64,000 nucleotides of DNA from Spirosoma arboris (GTDB taxonomy: Bacteria; Bacteroidota; Bacteroidia; Cytophagales; Spirosomataceae). This document shows positions 16,110 to 24,829 of the stretch, in pieces. The position numbers were made by a program, and so were the translations under genes. Numbering within the stretch: the stretch's first letter is position 1; each line of letters opens with the position of its first letter. The notes below the pieces were generated by a model, which saw nothing but the letters and a program-made list of their open reading frames with translations, searched no databases and was not told where the DNA came from. Location: NCBI RefSeq assembly GCF_009754945.1, contig NZ_WPIN01000012.1:124001-188000 (forward strand), written 5' to 3'.

Positions 16110-16162
16110 GCTCCTAGTTGAGATGGCAAATTCCTCATCGTTTTGCTTTAAAAATAGGCGTG
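16110..16162 (+). repeat. dispersed intergenic repeat, copy D (diverged)
   Basis: GTATTCTCACAAAGT followed by GCTCCTAGTTGAGATGGC. The left flank matches copy F, but the middle and 3' end are more diverged and run into a CGTGGCTGTTGCA sequence (16158-16170) that belongs to the other repeat family. Confidence 0.55.
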
Positions 16163-16192
16163 GCTGTTGCACACCCCAACGACAAGTCGTAA

Positions 16193-16234
16193 AATACTCA
16201 AAGGCACTAACTTTGCTTAATGCCTTTGAGTATT
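16193..16234. terminator. bidirectional hairpin between convergent genes
   Basis: Perfect 14-bp stem AATACTCAAAGGCA / TGCCTTTGAGTATT (16193-16206 and 16221-16234) with a 14-nt loop. It separates the convergent hydrolase (+) and permease (-) genes and could end transcription from both sides. U-tracts are short. Confidence 0.6.
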
Positions 16235-16266
16235 CATATTCACCATAACAATCCGTATTCATTACT

Positions 16267-18969
16267 CTACTCCGTTCGCAAACTCTTTACCGGGTTGGCT
16301 ATGGCTGCTTTGATCGATTGAAAGCTTACGGTTGCCAAGGTTATCATCAACGCACCTATACCTGCTCCTGCAAAAACCCACCACGATAAGGTTGTTCTGT
16401 ATTCATAATTCTGCAGCCAGTTGTTCATGAAGTAGTAAGACAGCGGAACCGAAAAAAGGAACGAAAAAACAACCAGGAACATAAACTCTTTTGATAACAA
16501 ATTCCAGACAGAAAAAACGGAAGCACCCAATACTTTCCTTAAGCCAATTTCTTTTTTGCGCTGCTCGGCAACAAACGAAGCTAAGCCCAGCAAGCCAAGA
16601 CAGGCGATGAAGACAGCCAGCGCTGCGAAGAAGGCAGCCAGGTTACCAATACGCTGCTCATCAGAAAATTTTTGAGCATATTCTTCGTCAATAAATGTAT
16701 AATCAAACGGTGCAGCTGGATTATATTTTTCAAACACCTTCGCTAGTTTACCCAGCGCATCGGGCAAGGGTATGCCTGCTTTCATGCTTACATAGATTAC
16801 ATTAACCCAGCCTGGGTTCACTAAAAAAATGGTTGGCGTTACAGGTGCATACGGCGATTCCATCACCATATCGTTTACAACACCAACTACGATTAAATTC
16901 TTATCATCTTTTCGGATGGTTTTGCCCACAATATTTTTCAGGCCGGTGAGTTTTACAGCGGCTTCATTCAGAATGATGGAATTGCTGTCATTAAAATCTT
17001 TCGAAAAATCACGTCCTTCTTTTAGCTGCCAGTGGATGGTTTTACCATAGTCCTGCGTGACACTGACGGTACCGAATGATGGCTGTGTTGCCGGGTCTTT
17101 CCCTTCCCAGCTATAGCCAATTTGACTGGACCACACACTGGTTACAGGGCTGGATGATTCGGCCATATTTTCAACCACATTGGTGGCCAGTAAATCGCTA
17201 CGCATGGCATCGTAATGCCCGAAGAGGTCAGGGGTTGTCATATACACAGCGAGTAAGCTTTCGCGGTTATAACCAACCGGGCGATTCTTGGCAAATTGTA
17301 TTTGTTTATAGACGATGATGGTGCCGATAACGAGGGTAATGGAAACGCTGAACTGTACGACCACTAATACTTTACGGGGCAGCGATGCAAACCGGCCAAC
17401 ACGGTATGTGCCTTTTAAAACGGTTAGCGGGTCAAAACGGGATAGATAGAAGGCGGGGTAACTGCCTGCAAGCAATCCTGTACCTATCGTAAAGCCGACG
17501 CATACGATCCAGAAGAAAACATGGCCCAAAGGCAATGTCATTTGCTTATCTGAAAGTGTATTGAACAGCGGCAATACTAACTGCGCAAACAGGAGAGCGA
17601 ATAAAAAGGCAATACCCGCAATCAACATGGCTTCACTTAAAAACTGGCTTACCAACTGATTTTTTAAGGAGCCAACGGCTTTGCGGACGCCCACTTCTTT
17701 ACTGCGTTTTTCACTGCGTGCAGTAGACAGGTTCATGAAGTTAATACAGGCAAGCAGCAATACAAAAATGCCAATGATGGCAAACAGATTGACAAATTGT
17801 ATTCGGCCACCAGCTACTTTACCATTCTTAAATTCACTGTATAGCCGCCAGTTATTCATAGGCTGGAGTACCAGCTCTTCTTGACCATCGCTGGCGGCAT
17901 TCAAATGCGCCATGGAAGTCAGCTTTATCTTCGCTGTTTCTTTAGTAATATCAACATGATCGTTCAACTGCACGTAACACTGAAAAGACTTATTGTCCCA
18001 ATGCTTCATCGATTCTTTCACCCAGTCAACCATGCTCACATATTTACCCCACGGTATAAATAGTTTGGCTTCATTCAGGGTGGTATTATGCGGCAGGTCT
18101 TCATAGACACCGGCAACTGTATAGTTGGCCTGGTTATCAATTCGCAGCACTTTATTGAGAGGGTCAGCATCGCCAAATAACGATGTTGCGACCGATGCGC
18201 TCAACAAAATAGATGACGGGTCCTCTAGACCGTTGATGTTTCCTTTCAGCATGTTTAGGGTAAGCATAGACGGGAAATTTGCTTCCACCCACATGCCCTT
18301 CGCCGTAATTTTTTTGTCGCCAGCGGCAAGTTCACGGCTCTGGATCATCGATGCCATGCTCACGTTTTCAAAGTCGCTGCCATAGTTGGCACGCAGCTCA
18401 TTGCCAAGGGGCGATGCCACAAACCGATTGGTGGTTAACTCACCGCCATTTCTTACCAACGTGGTCATTACCTGCGCAAGCCGGTCATGGTTTTTGTGGT
18501 AATGGTCATACGTAAGCTCGTCCCAAATCCACAAGCTGATTAGCATGGCCACAGCCATGCCTGCTGCCAGACCAAGGATAGTAATGGACGAATACCCTTT
18601 GTTTTTCCAAAGGTTACGCCAGGCGATTTTAAAATAGTTACGAATCATGTCAGGATTAATTAGTGGTGACGAGGAGTATTCAGGGGTAATGAGAGGGCGG
18701 GTGGTAGCGGGTCGCTTCGGAAAGAAACCCCTCTGCCAGTGGGCCAGCCTGGCCAATCGACGCCGTAGGTAATAGGGTCGAATGACTTTCAGGGCTTCCA
18801 GACCATACCACCAACGAGCCCGCCGGGGACCGACCTGGTCAAGCCGCTGGGCAAACTGCTCCTGCAAATCCCCCTGCAACTCTTCCAGCAGTTCCGTGGG
18901 CGTCAACCAGCTGAGCAGGCGGTCGGCCCAGCGGGGCGGCCCCTGCGGGTTGGGTGAAGGCTTGTTCAT
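16267..18969 (-). CDS. MacB/FtsX-family ABC transporter permease with N-terminal permease prefix domain
   Basis: Inner-membrane protein of 900 residues. Residues 1-90 are the cytosolic prefix typical of these Bacteroidetes proteins ('PPRWADRLLSWLTPTELLEELQGDLQEQF...'). Then come a first transmembrane helix ('NYFKIAWRNLWKNKGYSSITILGLAAGMAVAMLISLW'), a large periplasmic MacB-type domain, three helices around 390-500, a second periplasmic domain, and three final helices ending 'SFQSIKAAIANPVKSLRTE'. That is the double FtsX layout. No ATPase is encoded nearby. It starts 3 nt after a PadR-like regulator gene and is surely co-transcribed with it. Cargo is unknown; mechanotransmission or efflux is known for the family. 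Confidence 0.9.
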   Translation of the reverse strand: MNKPSPNPQGPPRWADRLLSWLTPTELLEELQGDLQEQFAQRLDQVGPRRARWWYGLEALKVIRPYYLRRRLARLAHWQRGFFPKRPATTRPLITPEYSSSPLINPDMIRNYFKIAWRNLWKNKGYSSITILGLAAGMAVAMLISLWIWDELTYDHYHKNHDRLAQVMTTLVRNGGELTTNRFVASPLGNELRANYGSDFENVSMASMIQSRELAAGDKKITAKGMWVEANFPSMLTLNMLKGNINGLEDPSSILLSASVATSLFGDADPLNKVLRIDNQANYTVAGVYEDLPHNTTLNEAKLFIPWGKYVSMVDWVKESMKHWDNKSFQCYVQLNDHVDITKETAKIKLTSMAHLNAASDGQEELVLQPMNNWRLYSEFKNGKVAGGRIQFVNLFAIIGIFVLLLACINFMNLSTARSEKRSKEVGVRKAVGSLKNQLVSQFLSEAMLIAGIAFLFALLFAQLVLPLFNTLSDKQMTLPLGHVFFWIVCVGFTIGTGLLAGSYPAFYLSRFDPLTVLKGTYRVGRFASLPRKVLVVVQFSVSITLVIGTIIVYKQIQFAKNRPVGYNRESLLAVYMTTPDLFGHYDAMRSDLLATNVVENMAESSSPVTSVWSSQIGYSWEGKDPATQPSFGTVSVTQDYGKTIHWQLKEGRDFSKDFNDSNSIILNEAAVKLTGLKNIVGKTIRKDDKNLIVVGVVNDMVMESPYAPVTPTIFLVNPGWVNVIYVSMKAGIPLPDALGKLAKVFEKYNPAAPFDYTFIDEEYAQKFSDEQRIGNLAAFFAALAVFIACLGLLGLASFVAEQRKKEIGLRKVLGASVFSVWNLLSKEFMFLVVFSFLFSVPLSYYFMNNWLQNYEYRTTLSWWVFAGAGIGALMITLATVSFQSIKAAIANPVKSLRTE

Positions 18970-18972
18970 GGC

Positions 18973-19308
18973 TTAGGAAAAGAAAGGAGTGGGTAAGGCC
19001 TCCCAAAACCCCATCCGCAGTTGACGCATCTCCCGCAGCACTTGATGACCATCCGCCGTCAGGGTGAATAGGCGTTTACGCCGTCCGCCCCTGGCCAGGG
19101 TAGCTCCGCCTAAGACCGAGCCAACGAGGCCTTTTTCCTCCAGGCGATACAAGACCACATGCACCCCCGTGACGGACGTGGTTCGTTGGGTTCGTTGCTT
19201 GAGTTCATCGGCAATCGAGACGCCATAGGCGCCAGTGGGTTGTTGTTCCAGGAGGGCAACAGCGAGTAAGACCAACTCTTCAAACTCCCCCAGGTAGGTT
19301 CGACTCAT
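18973..19308 (-). CDS. PadR family transcriptional regulator
   Basis: Winged-helix regulator of 111 residues: 'MSRTYLGEFEELVLLAVALLEQQPTGAYGVSIADELKQRT' is the PadR N-terminal region, and 'VVLYRLEEKGLVGSVLGGATLARGGRRKRLFTLTADGHQVL' the wing. It lies immediately upstream of the large permease gene on the same strand, the usual arrangement in this lineage, and probably represses the pair. A second such pair is at 37.2 kb and the regulators are clearly homologous ('FLGELEEVVLLTVAAL'). Confidence 0.92.
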   Translation of the reverse strand: MSRTYLGEFEELVLLAVALLEQQPTGAYGVSIADELKQRTQRTTSVTGVHVVLYRLEEKGLVGSVLGGATLARGGRRKRLFTLTADGHQVLREMRQLRMGFWEALPTPFFS

Positions 19309-19524
19309 AACAAACAGTCTAAAAAAGATATATTTCTTTAGTACTTGTTGAACAAATAAAATGCCAATTATGCAACTGGCTATTTGTCAGATATATAGCC
19401 TGATGAATAGTGAATACATGTCCGAAACCGTACAAAAGCTGTCCGGTAATAGATCAGCATGGATCGTTTATATGACCTTCGATTTACACAGGACACATTC
19501 TCCTAAAAGGCTCCCAAGTGTAAG

Positions 19525-19563
19525 GGTGGACTATTCAATAAAATAATTTACCGTTCACACATC
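19525..19563 (+). promoter_or_regulatory. conserved leader upstream of Ig-repeat gene 2
   Basis: The block starting GGTGGACTATTCAATAAAAT and ending CCGTTCACACAT matches the leader of Ig-repeat gene 1 with one substitution. It is preceded by ATTCTCCTAAAAGGCTCCC, which may be a badly decayed dispersed-repeat copy. The rest of 19309-19638 shows nothing recognisable. Confidence 0.55.
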
Positions 19564-19638
19564 CGTAAGGAGTTTACTACCCTGAGTTAAGTAATATTAG
19601 GAGATACCACAATCTTAATAAACTTAATCACTCCTCAT

Positions 19639-21684
19639 ATGTCTACACGTACTACTTCTCGGAGACTTGCCTGGTTAATCGGATTGTTGCTCCTTGTCTA
19701 CTGCAATTTGAAGGCGGAGGTTAGGCTTACTTTCACCAAGACCGATTCAATTCAGTCTACAAAGTCTTTTAGTGAACCAAATACGGCTATCGACCCCACC
19801 CCCATTAGCCTTACGGCTATCGCTGGAGTGCCGTTTAAGTACAAGATACCGGCCCTACTGCTCCCTACTAATACGATCTACTCCTCACTAGAGCTTCCCG
19901 GCAATGGATTACGAATATCCTATGAAACGTATCCTCCCTCTATCGTCGGCGCGCCAAACGCCACGGGCGTCATGAACCTAACCATCAATGCGCACAATGT
20001 TGTGAATAATGTGGAGAGTTCAGCCTGGGTACCCATTACCATCACAGTCATTGCCCCAACTCCCATCAGCCTGACGGCTACCGCTGGGGTGCCATTTAAA
20101 TACAAGCTACCAGTCCTACTGCCCCCCCAAGGCACTGCCTACACCTCGTCAGAGCTTCCTGGCAATGGCTTGAGATTATCGTATGAAACTATTCCCGCTT
20201 CCATCGTCGGCGCGCCAAACAGTACGGGTGTTATGAACCTGACTATCAATGCAAATATTACTGTGAATGGTGAGCCAGAGGTAGCTTGGGTACCCATCTC
20301 CATCACCGTGATTCCGCCCACTCCTATTAGTCTGACGGCCACCGTTGGGGTGCCATTTCATTACAAAACACCACTCTTGCTGCCTGACATCAGTACACAA
20401 TACACTGCTAATGGACTGCCTAACAATGGATTGAGTTTGTTTACCGCGACGACTGAGCCTTATATTACGGGTACACCTACCGCCAGTGGCGTGATGAACC
20501 TGACGCTCAACGCACACAGTAATGTGAATAGTCAGGAGGAATCGGCCTGGCAACCCATCATCATTACCGTCAATCCATCAGCCACTAGCTTCGCCATTAC
20601 CGGCGTCAACCTCATTAGTTGCCAGACCATCTCGGCCAACCAACGACTACTCACCTTCAACCCCCAATACGTGGGTACCACGGGGCAGCCCATCATTTTT
20701 ACCGTCTATCAGCAGCTCCCCCTGACCTCCCAACCAGGACCCTACAGCCTCAATCTCGACTCCAGCAATCCAATCATTACCCTGATTGCCCAGCAGAACG
20801 GGGTCCTCACCAGCTATAACTATCAGTGGCTGGCGGCCTGTAACAACTCTACCCCCAACCGACCCCCAACCACCACGGGGATTCCCCCACAGACGGCACA
20901 GCCAGGGCAAGCCTACCAACTCAGCTTGGCTAACTATTTTACCGATCCAGATGGAAACCCCTTAACCTATATCGTATCCGGTCTTCCCTCGACGCTGAAC
21001 CTAACAGGGGTCATCATTAGTGGTACACCCTCCGGCACGGGCAGTTTTCCCATCAGTGTAACGGCGGTTGATCCAAGTGGCTTGTTTGTCGCCACCAGCT
21101 TCCAACTCACCGTGAACGGGACTACTCCACCAAATCAGCCTTTTACTTTAGTTAGCCTCACCACGAATGGGTGTCAGAATCTGGGAGGCAATCAGTGGCA
21201 GGTAACATTTACTCCTCAGTATACAGGGCTGACGGGTGAGTCAATCGTGCTGGCCATGACCAATGGAACGATTACGACTCAGGCTGGTCCTTATAGCCAG
21301 ACCTTATCGACGACTGAGCCGCTACTAACGCTGATTGCCCAGCAGGGCAACACGACCTCGGCCTATAACTACTTCTGGCTGGCGGCCTGTACTGGGGGTG
21401 CCCGGCAGGGAGCCAGTGAGATCAGCAACGGCTTACAGGTTAAGGTGTTTGGGAATCCAATCCAGAGTCAGCAGGTGGACGTAGAAATTAGTGGCGTAAT
21501 CGGGAGTTGGGTAGAGGTGACGGTCATGGACCTTCAGGGCCGAAGCCATCACCAGCAGCGGTTGGAATGGCCCAGTGATGGGGAACGGATCAACCTACCA
21601 GTAGGCCAGGGAGCAGGTACGCATCTGGTTCAGGTACGCACGGAGGGTCAGGTTCAAACGGTAAAATTGATCAAGAGCCGGTAA
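19639..21684 (+). CDS. secreted Ig-repeat surface protein with T9SS sorting domain (paralogue 2)
   Basis: Surface or secreted protein of 681 residues with the same plan as the protein at 7382-9409. Signal peptide about 1-27. Three tandem repeats of about 87 residues follow ('PISLTAIAGVPFKYKIPALLLP', ending 'SGVMNLTLNAH...VPITITV'). Then Cys domain, cadherin/He_PIG-like domain, second Cys domain and type-A sorting tail. The repeats are homologous to, but strongly diverged from, those of paralogue 1, whereas the following 548 bp are identical and the sorting region is about 95% similar. The conserved N-terminal 'MSTRTT..R.L.WLIGLLLLV' and leader show common origin. Diversified repeats on a conserved stalk suggest an exposed, variable ligand-binding region (inference). 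Confidence 0.85.
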   Translation: MSTRTTSRRLAWLIGLLLLVYCNLKAEVRLTFTKTDSIQSTKSFSEPNTAIDPTPISLTAIAGVPFKYKIPALLLPTNTIYSSLELPGNGLRISYETYPPSIVGAPNATGVMNLTINAHNVVNNVESSAWVPITITVIAPTPISLTATAGVPFKYKLPVLLPPQGTAYTSSELPGNGLRLSYETIPASIVGAPNSTGVMNLTINANITVNGEPEVAWVPISITVIPPTPISLTATVGVPFHYKTPLLLPDISTQYTANGLPNNGLSLFTATTEPYITGTPTASGVMNLTLNAHSNVNSQEESAWQPIIITVNPSATSFAITGVNLISCQTISANQRLLTFNPQYVGTTGQPIIFTVYQQLPLTSQPGPYSLNLDSSNPIITLIAQQNGVLTSYNYQWLAACNNSTPNRPPTTTGIPPQTAQPGQAYQLSLANYFTDPDGNPLTYIVSGLPSTLNLTGVIISGTPSGTGSFPISVTAVDPSGLFVATSFQLTVNGTTPPNQPFTLVSLTTNGCQNLGGNQWQVTFTPQYTGLTGESIVLAMTNGTITTQAGPYSQTLSTTEPLLTLIAQQGNTTSAYNYFWLAACTGGARQGASEISNGLQVKVFGNPIQSQQVDVEISGVIGSWVEVTVMDLQGRSHHQQRLEWPSDGERINLPVGQGAGTHLVQVRTEGQVQTVKLIKSR

Positions 21685-21700
21685 GATTTGTTTAGCAGAG

Positions 21701-21738
21701 AACAGACCCGCCTGAACTAAATTGGCGGGTCTGTTTTT
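21701..21738 (+). terminator. intrinsic terminator after Ig-repeat gene 2
   Basis: Stem AACAGACCCGCC / GGCGGGTCTGTT (21701-21712, 21724-21735) with an 11-nt loop and a T run. The left arm is conserved after Ig gene 1 (9425 onward), but there a different hairpin has replaced the right arm. Confidence 0.88.
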
Positions 21739-21800
21739 AGCATGAAATCTGCCGATCAAACTTCCTATCTGTAAGTATTGGGCATTAATTCGCCAATAAC

Positions 21801-21867
21801 GCTCCTCCTTGCGACGAAGTAGTTGTCATGTATGTGCTTCTTAAATAGGGCATTTCTTAGTACACTA
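21801..21867 (+). repeat. dispersed intergenic repeat, copy E
   Basis: GCTCCTCCTTGCGACGAAGT, then TCATGTATGTGCTTCTTAAA and GGGCATTTCTTAGTACACT. The middle portion matches copy F (CATGTATGT). It lies downstream of Ig-repeat gene 2; the rest of the gap to 21989 is featureless. Confidence 0.65.
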
Positions 21868-21989
21868 CCGTTTTTACCCACAACAATAGTGCACGGTTCA
21901 CCAAAGCTGAAAGTTAACTCATTGACAAGAAGCGATCTGCTGGCCCGAGTCTTCCTATAGATGCTTTCTTTATTAGGTACTCAGGTCAA

Positions 21990-23198
21990 CTACTGGTAGT
22001 CAGGCAGTACAATCTCATCTTCCTGGCTTTCTTTCTCGGATTTAGTAGACGTAAACAAGCCAAACACCTCCTGAACGGGCTTGCTGGCGACAATACCCGC
22101 CACCGTGTTTAACAACGAAACGCCCAGCTGTGTCCGCGGATACACCAGCCAGGGGACACCGGGTGGCAATTTCTGCACAGCCTCCACGTAGGGGCGCATG
22201 CGTTTCTCATAAGCCACAAAGGCCGCCTGATAGTCCTGGTGGCTAGCCAGCTCACCGGCCAGCAGGTAAGCCCCCACCATGGCCAGGGTCGTGCCTTTTC
22301 CCGTTAGGGGCGTGGGGCAATAGGCAGCATCTCCGATCATGGCCACGCGGCCGTCAAACCAGCGGGGAGCCTTAATCTGCCCCACCTTGTCGAAGTATAC
22401 ATCGGCCGTATCATCCAGGGCGCCTACGATCCGCTCGGTTTCCCAACCCGCCCCCGCTAACTTATCTTTAAGCATTTGTTTCTGCTCGGCAGCAGAAAGG
22501 TTGTCATAGGCTTGCTCAGCGGCCATAAAAGCCACGGATGCTCGCATCGTACCCTGTTTATCAGGACGCAGCATCACGATTCGGCGGTCAACGGCAGTGT
22601 ACCAGCGCCACCAATCATTGTCGGTCTTCTGCCGGGGAATAGTCAGGTACGCCGTATAGAGGCCTAAATACTTGAATACAGGCTCTTCACCAAACACCAG
22701 TCGGCGGGTACGCGAGCGGATGCCATCAGCGGCAATGACAAACTGGAAAGTGTCGGTCTTGCCGCTCGAAAAGGTGACATTCACCTGATCGGGCCGCTGT
22801 TCCAGAGCCGTGATCGAGTCCCCAAACCAATAGGTTACGTTTTGTTTGGTGCGCTCGTAGAGGATGCTCACCAGATCGCCCCGGATAATCTCTAATTCCT
22901 GAGTGCCACTCATGGCCCCGTCTTTAGGAAAGGCCGCGACCACCTGATTATCCTGACCGATGAGCTGAAGTCCCAGCTCCCCTGTATTAGCCGCCCGGAT
23001 ATCGGCTTCAATGCCCATTTTCTGAGCAATGAGCTGGGCGGGACCATTCACGTCAATGTTCTGGCCACCCAGTCGTAGGGCGGGTGCCCGTTCGACTACT
23101 GTGACGTTGAATCCGTAGTGAGCCAGCCAGTAGGCCAGCGTGGGTCCCGCAATGCTAGCGCCAGATATAAGAACTTTCCTGGCTTCTGAATTTATCAT
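21990..23198 (-). CDS. FAD-dependent monooxygenase (PF01494-type aromatic hydroxylase fold)
   Basis: Flavoprotein of 402 residues. I chose the ATG at 23198 (MINSEARKVLISGASIAGPTLAYW) because it directly precedes the dinucleotide-binding motif 'GASIAGPTLAYWLA'; the longer frame adds 14 unlikely residues. Other landmarks are 'VIAADGIRSRTRRLVFG' (DG motif) and 'GRVAMIGDAAYCPTPLTGKGTTLAM' (GD motif). These place it with single-component FAD monooxygenases, which hydroxylate aromatics or polyketides; some relatives inactivate antibiotics such as tetracyclines or rifamycins. The real substrate is unknown. It is monocistronic. Confidence 0.88.
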   Translation of the reverse strand: MINSEARKVLISGASIAGPTLAYWLAHYGFNVTVVERAPALRLGGQNIDVNGPAQLIAQKMGIEADIRAANTGELGLQLIGQDNQVVAAFPKDGAMSGTQELEIIRGDLVSILYERTKQNVTYWFGDSITALEQRPDQVNVTFSSGKTDTFQFVIAADGIRSRTRRLVFGEEPVFKYLGLYTAYLTIPRQKTDNDWWRWYTAVDRRIVMLRPDKQGTMRASVAFMAAEQAYDNLSAAEQKQMLKDKLAGAGWETERIVGALDDTADVYFDKVGQIKAPRWFDGRVAMIGDAAYCPTPLTGKGTTLAMVGAYLLAGELASHQDYQAAFVAYEKRMRPYVEAVQKLPPGVPWLVYPRTQLGVSLLNTVAGIVASKPVQEVFGLFTSTKSEKESQEDEIVLPDYQ

Positions 23199-23410
23199 AT
23201 GCGTGTAAATGAATTTCGAGTTGATCGAATCGTGGCGCAAACACGCGGGATTGAGTTTATACGCCTAATAAGGTCAATTGGTAGAGTAATAAGGCAGTAT
23301 GTATGGCCCAGGCCACCTGCCATCCGTATCAACTAAGCGCCTGCCTAAAGGTTCATCTTCCAGAGAAACAGCTCGGTCGCTTAAGAACAAAAATTTGAAG
23401 AAATCACCCC

Positions 23411-24469
23411 CTACTTCGCTAAAAACGAGCGAACCGCCTTTTGTATGGTAGCCGATTCACAGCTAATCACCATATGCCCACAAGCGCTATCGAGTTTCAC
23501 TAAGGGTACCTGTAAAAACTGGGCCAGTTCGATGGCCCCGTCCGGGGTGACCATATGGTCTTGAACGCCGACGATGACCAGCAACTGGGCTTTGATAATC
23601 GATCGTAACTCCGCCATCGGTTTGCCTCGGTAAATATCCATGCCAATCATCGCCCGGAGTTGGGAGGCCCAATCATACGGGTTTCGTTTCCTATAACTTT
23701 CCTCCTGTTCCTGAATGAAACCCGGCGCAGCCTCCGATTTTAGGTGTTCCCGAAAATAAACGGGGGTTGTCAGAACTAACTCATGGAGCCTACCTACCGT
23801 TCGCATGGCTTCGGCGGAGAAATTTCCGCCTTCTAAAATGCGAAGTTGCGTGCCCCACTGTACTAGATCATAACTACCTTGTTTAGGCGTCCCAATAATG
23901 GGAACTACTTTATCCATAAAATCGGGATAAGTCACTAGCCACTCGAAACATTGCATGCCCCCCATCGAAATGCCCATTACGGCCTGTAAATGCGATAGCC
24001 CTAACGATTTAGTCACCAGTATATATTCACTACGAACCATATCCCGGATGCTGAATTGTGGAAATAGGGCTTCTGCCTGGGTTGGGCTATTGGATGGTGA
24101 GGAGGAAATACCATCCCCCAAGGCATCAACGACAATAGTAAAATACTGCGTACTATCGGCTATGCCTCCTGGGTTGGCGACAAAGGACACGTTGGCAGAA
24201 GTCCCCCCGAACCAGGTTGGTACCAGAATGGCGTTTGAGCGAGTCGCATTTAGTTTTCCAAACGTTCGGTAGCCTATTCGACAACTCCGAATAAGTTGAC
24301 CATTCTCTAGTTGAAAATCACCAATATCAGCAAAGCGTTGCTGAGCCGCCAGTTGATTTGTCAGTAGACACAAGTTGAGGAGAATAGGCATCCACTTCAC
24401 CCAACAAGCCCGCCTATTGATCGGCAACTGCTGACGATATGGGATCATTCGAGAAACGGTCTTTTTCAT
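23411..24469 (-). CDS. exported alpha/beta hydrolase related to homoserine O-acetyltransferase (MetX fold)
   Basis: Protein of 352 residues. Residues 1-42 form a signal peptide with a long positively charged n-region ('...CLLTNQLAAQ'); the ATG at codon 8 is an alternative start. The body follows the MetX fold: 'CRIGYRTFGKLNATRSNAILVPTWFGGTSANV', nucleophile Ser168 in 'GISMGG', Asp304 in 'GVQDHMVTP', His332 in 'ACGHMV'. True MetX is cytosolic, so the signal peptide argues for a periplasmic esterase or acyltransferase instead of methionine synthesis (inference). The catalytic triad is complete. The gene stands alone, 212 nt upstream of the monooxygenase gene. Confidence 0.85.
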   Translation of the reverse strand: MKKTVSRMIPYRQQLPINRRACWVKWMPILLNLCLLTNQLAAQQRFADIGDFQLENGQLIRSCRIGYRTFGKLNATRSNAILVPTWFGGTSANVSFVANPGGIADSTQYFTIVVDALGDGISSSPSNSPTQAEALFPQFSIRDMVRSEYILVTKSLGLSHLQAVMGISMGGMQCFEWLVTYPDFMDKVVPIIGTPKQGSYDLVQWGTQLRILEGGNFSAEAMRTVGRLHELVLTTPVYFREHLKSEAAPGFIQEQEESYRKRNPYDWASQLRAMIGMDIYRGKPMAELRSIIKAQLLVIVGVQDHMVTPDGAIELAQFLQVPLVKLDSACGHMVISCESATIQKAVRSFLAK

Positions 24470-24651
24470 AGCATAGCCTTGCCAATAGAAATCTATTCAA
24501 CAATTGGCGATCAAATCTGGGAAATAATCTCGAAAAGTTAACATTTTCTGTTTCAGGCCATTGAATAGCCCAAATCGGAATATTACAGGATCATTTGGAA
24601 CCTCTTAAGGCTCATTGATAGTTGCCCCGATTTGCGTATTCTCACTAAAAC

Positions 24652-24710
24652 GCTCCTATGTGAGACGAAGAAGCGTTCATGTATGTACATCTCAACTGGG
24701 ACGTTTAATG
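24652..24710 (+). repeat. dispersed intergenic repeat, copy F
   Basis: GTATTCTCACTAAAAC, then GCTCCTATGTGAGACGAAGA and GCGTTCATGTATGTACAT, ending GGGACGTTTAATG. It is the best-preserved middle portion. It lies in the 24470-24829 gap, where I see nothing else. No further copy was found downstream. Confidence 0.68.
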
Positions 24711-24829
24711 TGATTTGGACCTGAATACCCGGACACAAAACTTAGTTAACCGCTTGTACCGATGAGTAGGATAGATTTTATCGATACAATGCTTCTTAGA
24801 CATTGTACCTCTTATACACTATGCTTTAG

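Noticed and set aside
23411..24469. Methionine-biosynthesis homoserine acetyltransferase
   Set aside because: The fold and triad match, but a signal peptide and no methionine genes nearby argue against that role.
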